Source: Anaerolineae bacterium
GTDB lineage: Bacteria > Chloroflexota > Anaerolineae > JACIWP01
Length of the DNA stretch: 12,428 bases
Direction of reading: 5' to 3'
NCBI GenBank assembly: GCA_014360855.1
Contig: JACIWP010000065.1
Coordinates: 1 to 12,428 of the forward strand
Position numbers and translations under genes: made by a program. The notes under the pieces were generated by a model. That model was given only the letters and a program-made list of their open reading frames with translations, did not search any database and had not been told where the DNA came from. Shown here one piece after another: positions 11,336-12,428 of the stretch. Numbering within the stretch: position 1 is the first letter of the stretch; every line of letters starts with the position of its first letter.

Positions 11336-12428
11336 ATGTGGCTGACCAACGTGCGGCTGTTTGATGGGACGGGACGGGTATGGCCGACGGCGGCGGTATG
11401 CATCGAAGGTGAGCGGATTCAGGGGGTGTATGAGCGAGCGCCAGAGACACTGCCGCCGGAGGAGCCAGTGCTGGACCTGGCCGGCAAGACCGTCATCCCC
11501 GGTTTGATCAACTGTCATACACATCTATGCCTGGACGGAAGCCCCGACCCCTCTGCCGCCTGGATGCGCCAGACCATTACCAAGAACGTGCTGGTGGCGG
11601 CGAAGCACGCGGAGCGCACCCTGCGCGCCGGCATCACCACCGTGCGCGACCTGGGCGGCATGGAGTATGTCGATATCGCCCTGCGCGATGCCATTAACGA
11701 AGGCCTCATCCCCGGCCCGCGCATGAAGGTCAGCGGCAAGGTCATCTGCATGACCGGCGGTCACGGCTGGGGGCCCGGCGGCCGCGAGGCCGATGGGCCG
11801 GACGAGGTGCGCAAGGCGGCGCGAGAGCAGTTGAAGGCCGGCGCCGATATCATCAAGATCATGGCCACCGGCGGCGTGATGACCTTCGGGGTAGAACCCG
11901 GTTCCCAACAGTTGAACGAGGACGAGATGCGCGCCGCCGTCGAAGAAGCGCGCAAGGCCGGCAAGCTGACCGCCTCGCATGCCCAGGGGGCGGCCGGCAT
12001 CAAGGCGGTCGTGCGGGCCGGCGTTGACTCCATCGAGCACGGCTTCTACCTGGACGATGAGGCCATTGCGCTGATGTTGGAGCGCGGCACCTATTTTGTC
12101 CCGACGCTGGCCGCGCTGTACCATATCCTGGAGGCTGGCACCGCGGCCGGCATTCCCGCCTTTATGGTCGAGAAATCCCTGCGGGCGCGCGATGCCCAGC
12201 TCGCCAGCTTCGAGCGGGCGCGGAAAGCCGGCATCCCCATCGCCGCCGGCAACGACGGCGGGACACCTTTCAACACGGCGGACAACCTGCCCAGCGAGCT
12301 GGAGTGCCTGGTCGAGAACGGCATGACGCCGGCCGAAGCCCTGCTGGCCGCCACGAGCGTCGCCTCCCGGCTCCTGCGCATGGAGGCCGAGATCGGCACC
12401 ATTGAGGCCGGCAAGCGCGCCGACCTGG
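11336..12428 (+). CDS. Metal-dependent amidohydrolase (imidazolonepropionase/prolidase-like), 3' end outside window
   Basis: 364 codons are visible and the frame is open to the last base. The N-terminus MWLTNVRLFDGTGRVWP and VLDLAGKTVIPGLIN form the small beta-sandwich typical of the superfamily. The metal site follows in order: HTH at 61-63, a Lys174 in DIIKIMATGG suited to carboxylation, His215 in TASHAQG, His235 in SIEHGF and Asp307 in AAGNDGG. These fit the binuclear subgroup that includes Xaa-Pro dipeptidases and other cyclic-amide or dipeptide hydrolases. The substrate cannot be read. ATG at 11336 follows AGGAG (11324-11328) with 7 nt spacing. The last residues, GTIEAGKRADL, match the usual end of the barrel, so perhaps only some 30-50 residues are missing. 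The gene is divergent from the radical SAM operon. Confidence 0.9.
   Translation, partial: MWLTNVRLFDGTGRVWPTAAVCIEGERIQGVYERAPETLPPEEPVLDLAGKTVIPGLINCHTHLCLDGSPDPSAAWMRQTITKNVLVAAKHAERTLRAGITTVRDLGGMEYVDIALRDAINEGLIPGPRMKVSGKVICMTGGHGWGPGGREADGPDEVRKAAREQLKAGADIIKIMATGGVMTFGVEPGSQQLNEDEMRAAVEEARKAGKLTASHAQGAAGIKAVVRAGVDSIEHGFYLDDEAIALMLERGTYFVPTLAALYHILEAGTAAGIPAFMVEKSLRARDAQLASFERARKAGIPIAAGNDGGTPFNTADNLPSELECLVENGMTPAEALLAATSVASRLLRMEAEIGTIEAGKRADL

Larger units (their letters stand above)
1..12428. repeat. Dispersed, over-represented palindrome GCCGGC
   Basis: By hand count GCCGGC occurs about 95 times, in nearly every gene, in more than one reading frame, and in spacers (793-798, 810-815, 1746-1751, 2358-2363, 11225-11230 and 11255-11260). 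Random expectation at about 62% G+C is near 11. It is a compositional signal of the genome, not one element. Confidence 0.75.

Noticed and set aside
11156..11524. N-terminal extension of the radical SAM protein by 123 residues
   Set aside because: The extension covers the TATAAT promoter and the start of the divergent amidohydrolase gene, is unlike the family, and the ATG at 11155 has a good ribosome-binding site.

Overview
The window looks like chromosomal DNA from a G+C-rich bacterium (about 60% or a little more by eye). I favour a Chloroflexota (Anaerolineae-like) genome. The reasons are a membrane-anchored sortase on a long Thr/Pro stalk, a three-domain sugar nucleotidyltransferase of the kind known from Actinobacteria and Chloroflexota, a Bacillus-type L10 leader, and general protein style. 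This assignment is inference. No mobile element, tRNA, rRNA or CRISPR array was seen.

Left third (1-2860, + strand): the 3' end of nusG, then rplK (L11), rplA (L1), rplJ (L10) and rplL (L7/L12). An L10-leader RNA followed by an intrinsic terminator lies between rplA and rplJ. One strand of the conserved leader helix can also pair with the 5' arm of the terminator, so the region reads as a transcription attenuator. A 13-bp hairpin at 2826-2855 ends this block and also faces the end of nadE arriving from the other side.

Middle (2863-7150, - strand): a promoter matching TTTACA-N17-TATGAT drives a three-gene operon: an 831-aa sugar nucleotidyltransferase fused to a phosphohexomutase-like domain, an Lgt-family membrane protein that begins 5 nt later, and ammonia-dependent NAD synthetase nadE. 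The mutase-like domain has lost most of its four catalytic loops, and the Lgt homologue lacks most of the family signature.

Right (7186-11221, - strand): a second operon, with a promoter carrying a perfect TATAAT box, runs through a B12-binding-type radical SAM enzyme, an HD-domain hydrolase, a sortase and a family 2 glycosyltransferase. The mix suggests cell-envelope or surface work, but the substrate is not visible. A divergent gene on the + strand (11336 to the window end) encodes a metal-dependent amidohydrolase cut off by the window edge.

Across the whole window, coding and non-coding alike, the palindrome GCCGGC occurs far more often than base composition predicts (about 95 copies by hand count). 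This is the most unusual genome-scale signal here. No clearly new multi-gene defence or mobile system was found. The best leads are the attenuator, the degenerate mutase domain, the atypical Lgt and the GCCGGC excess.
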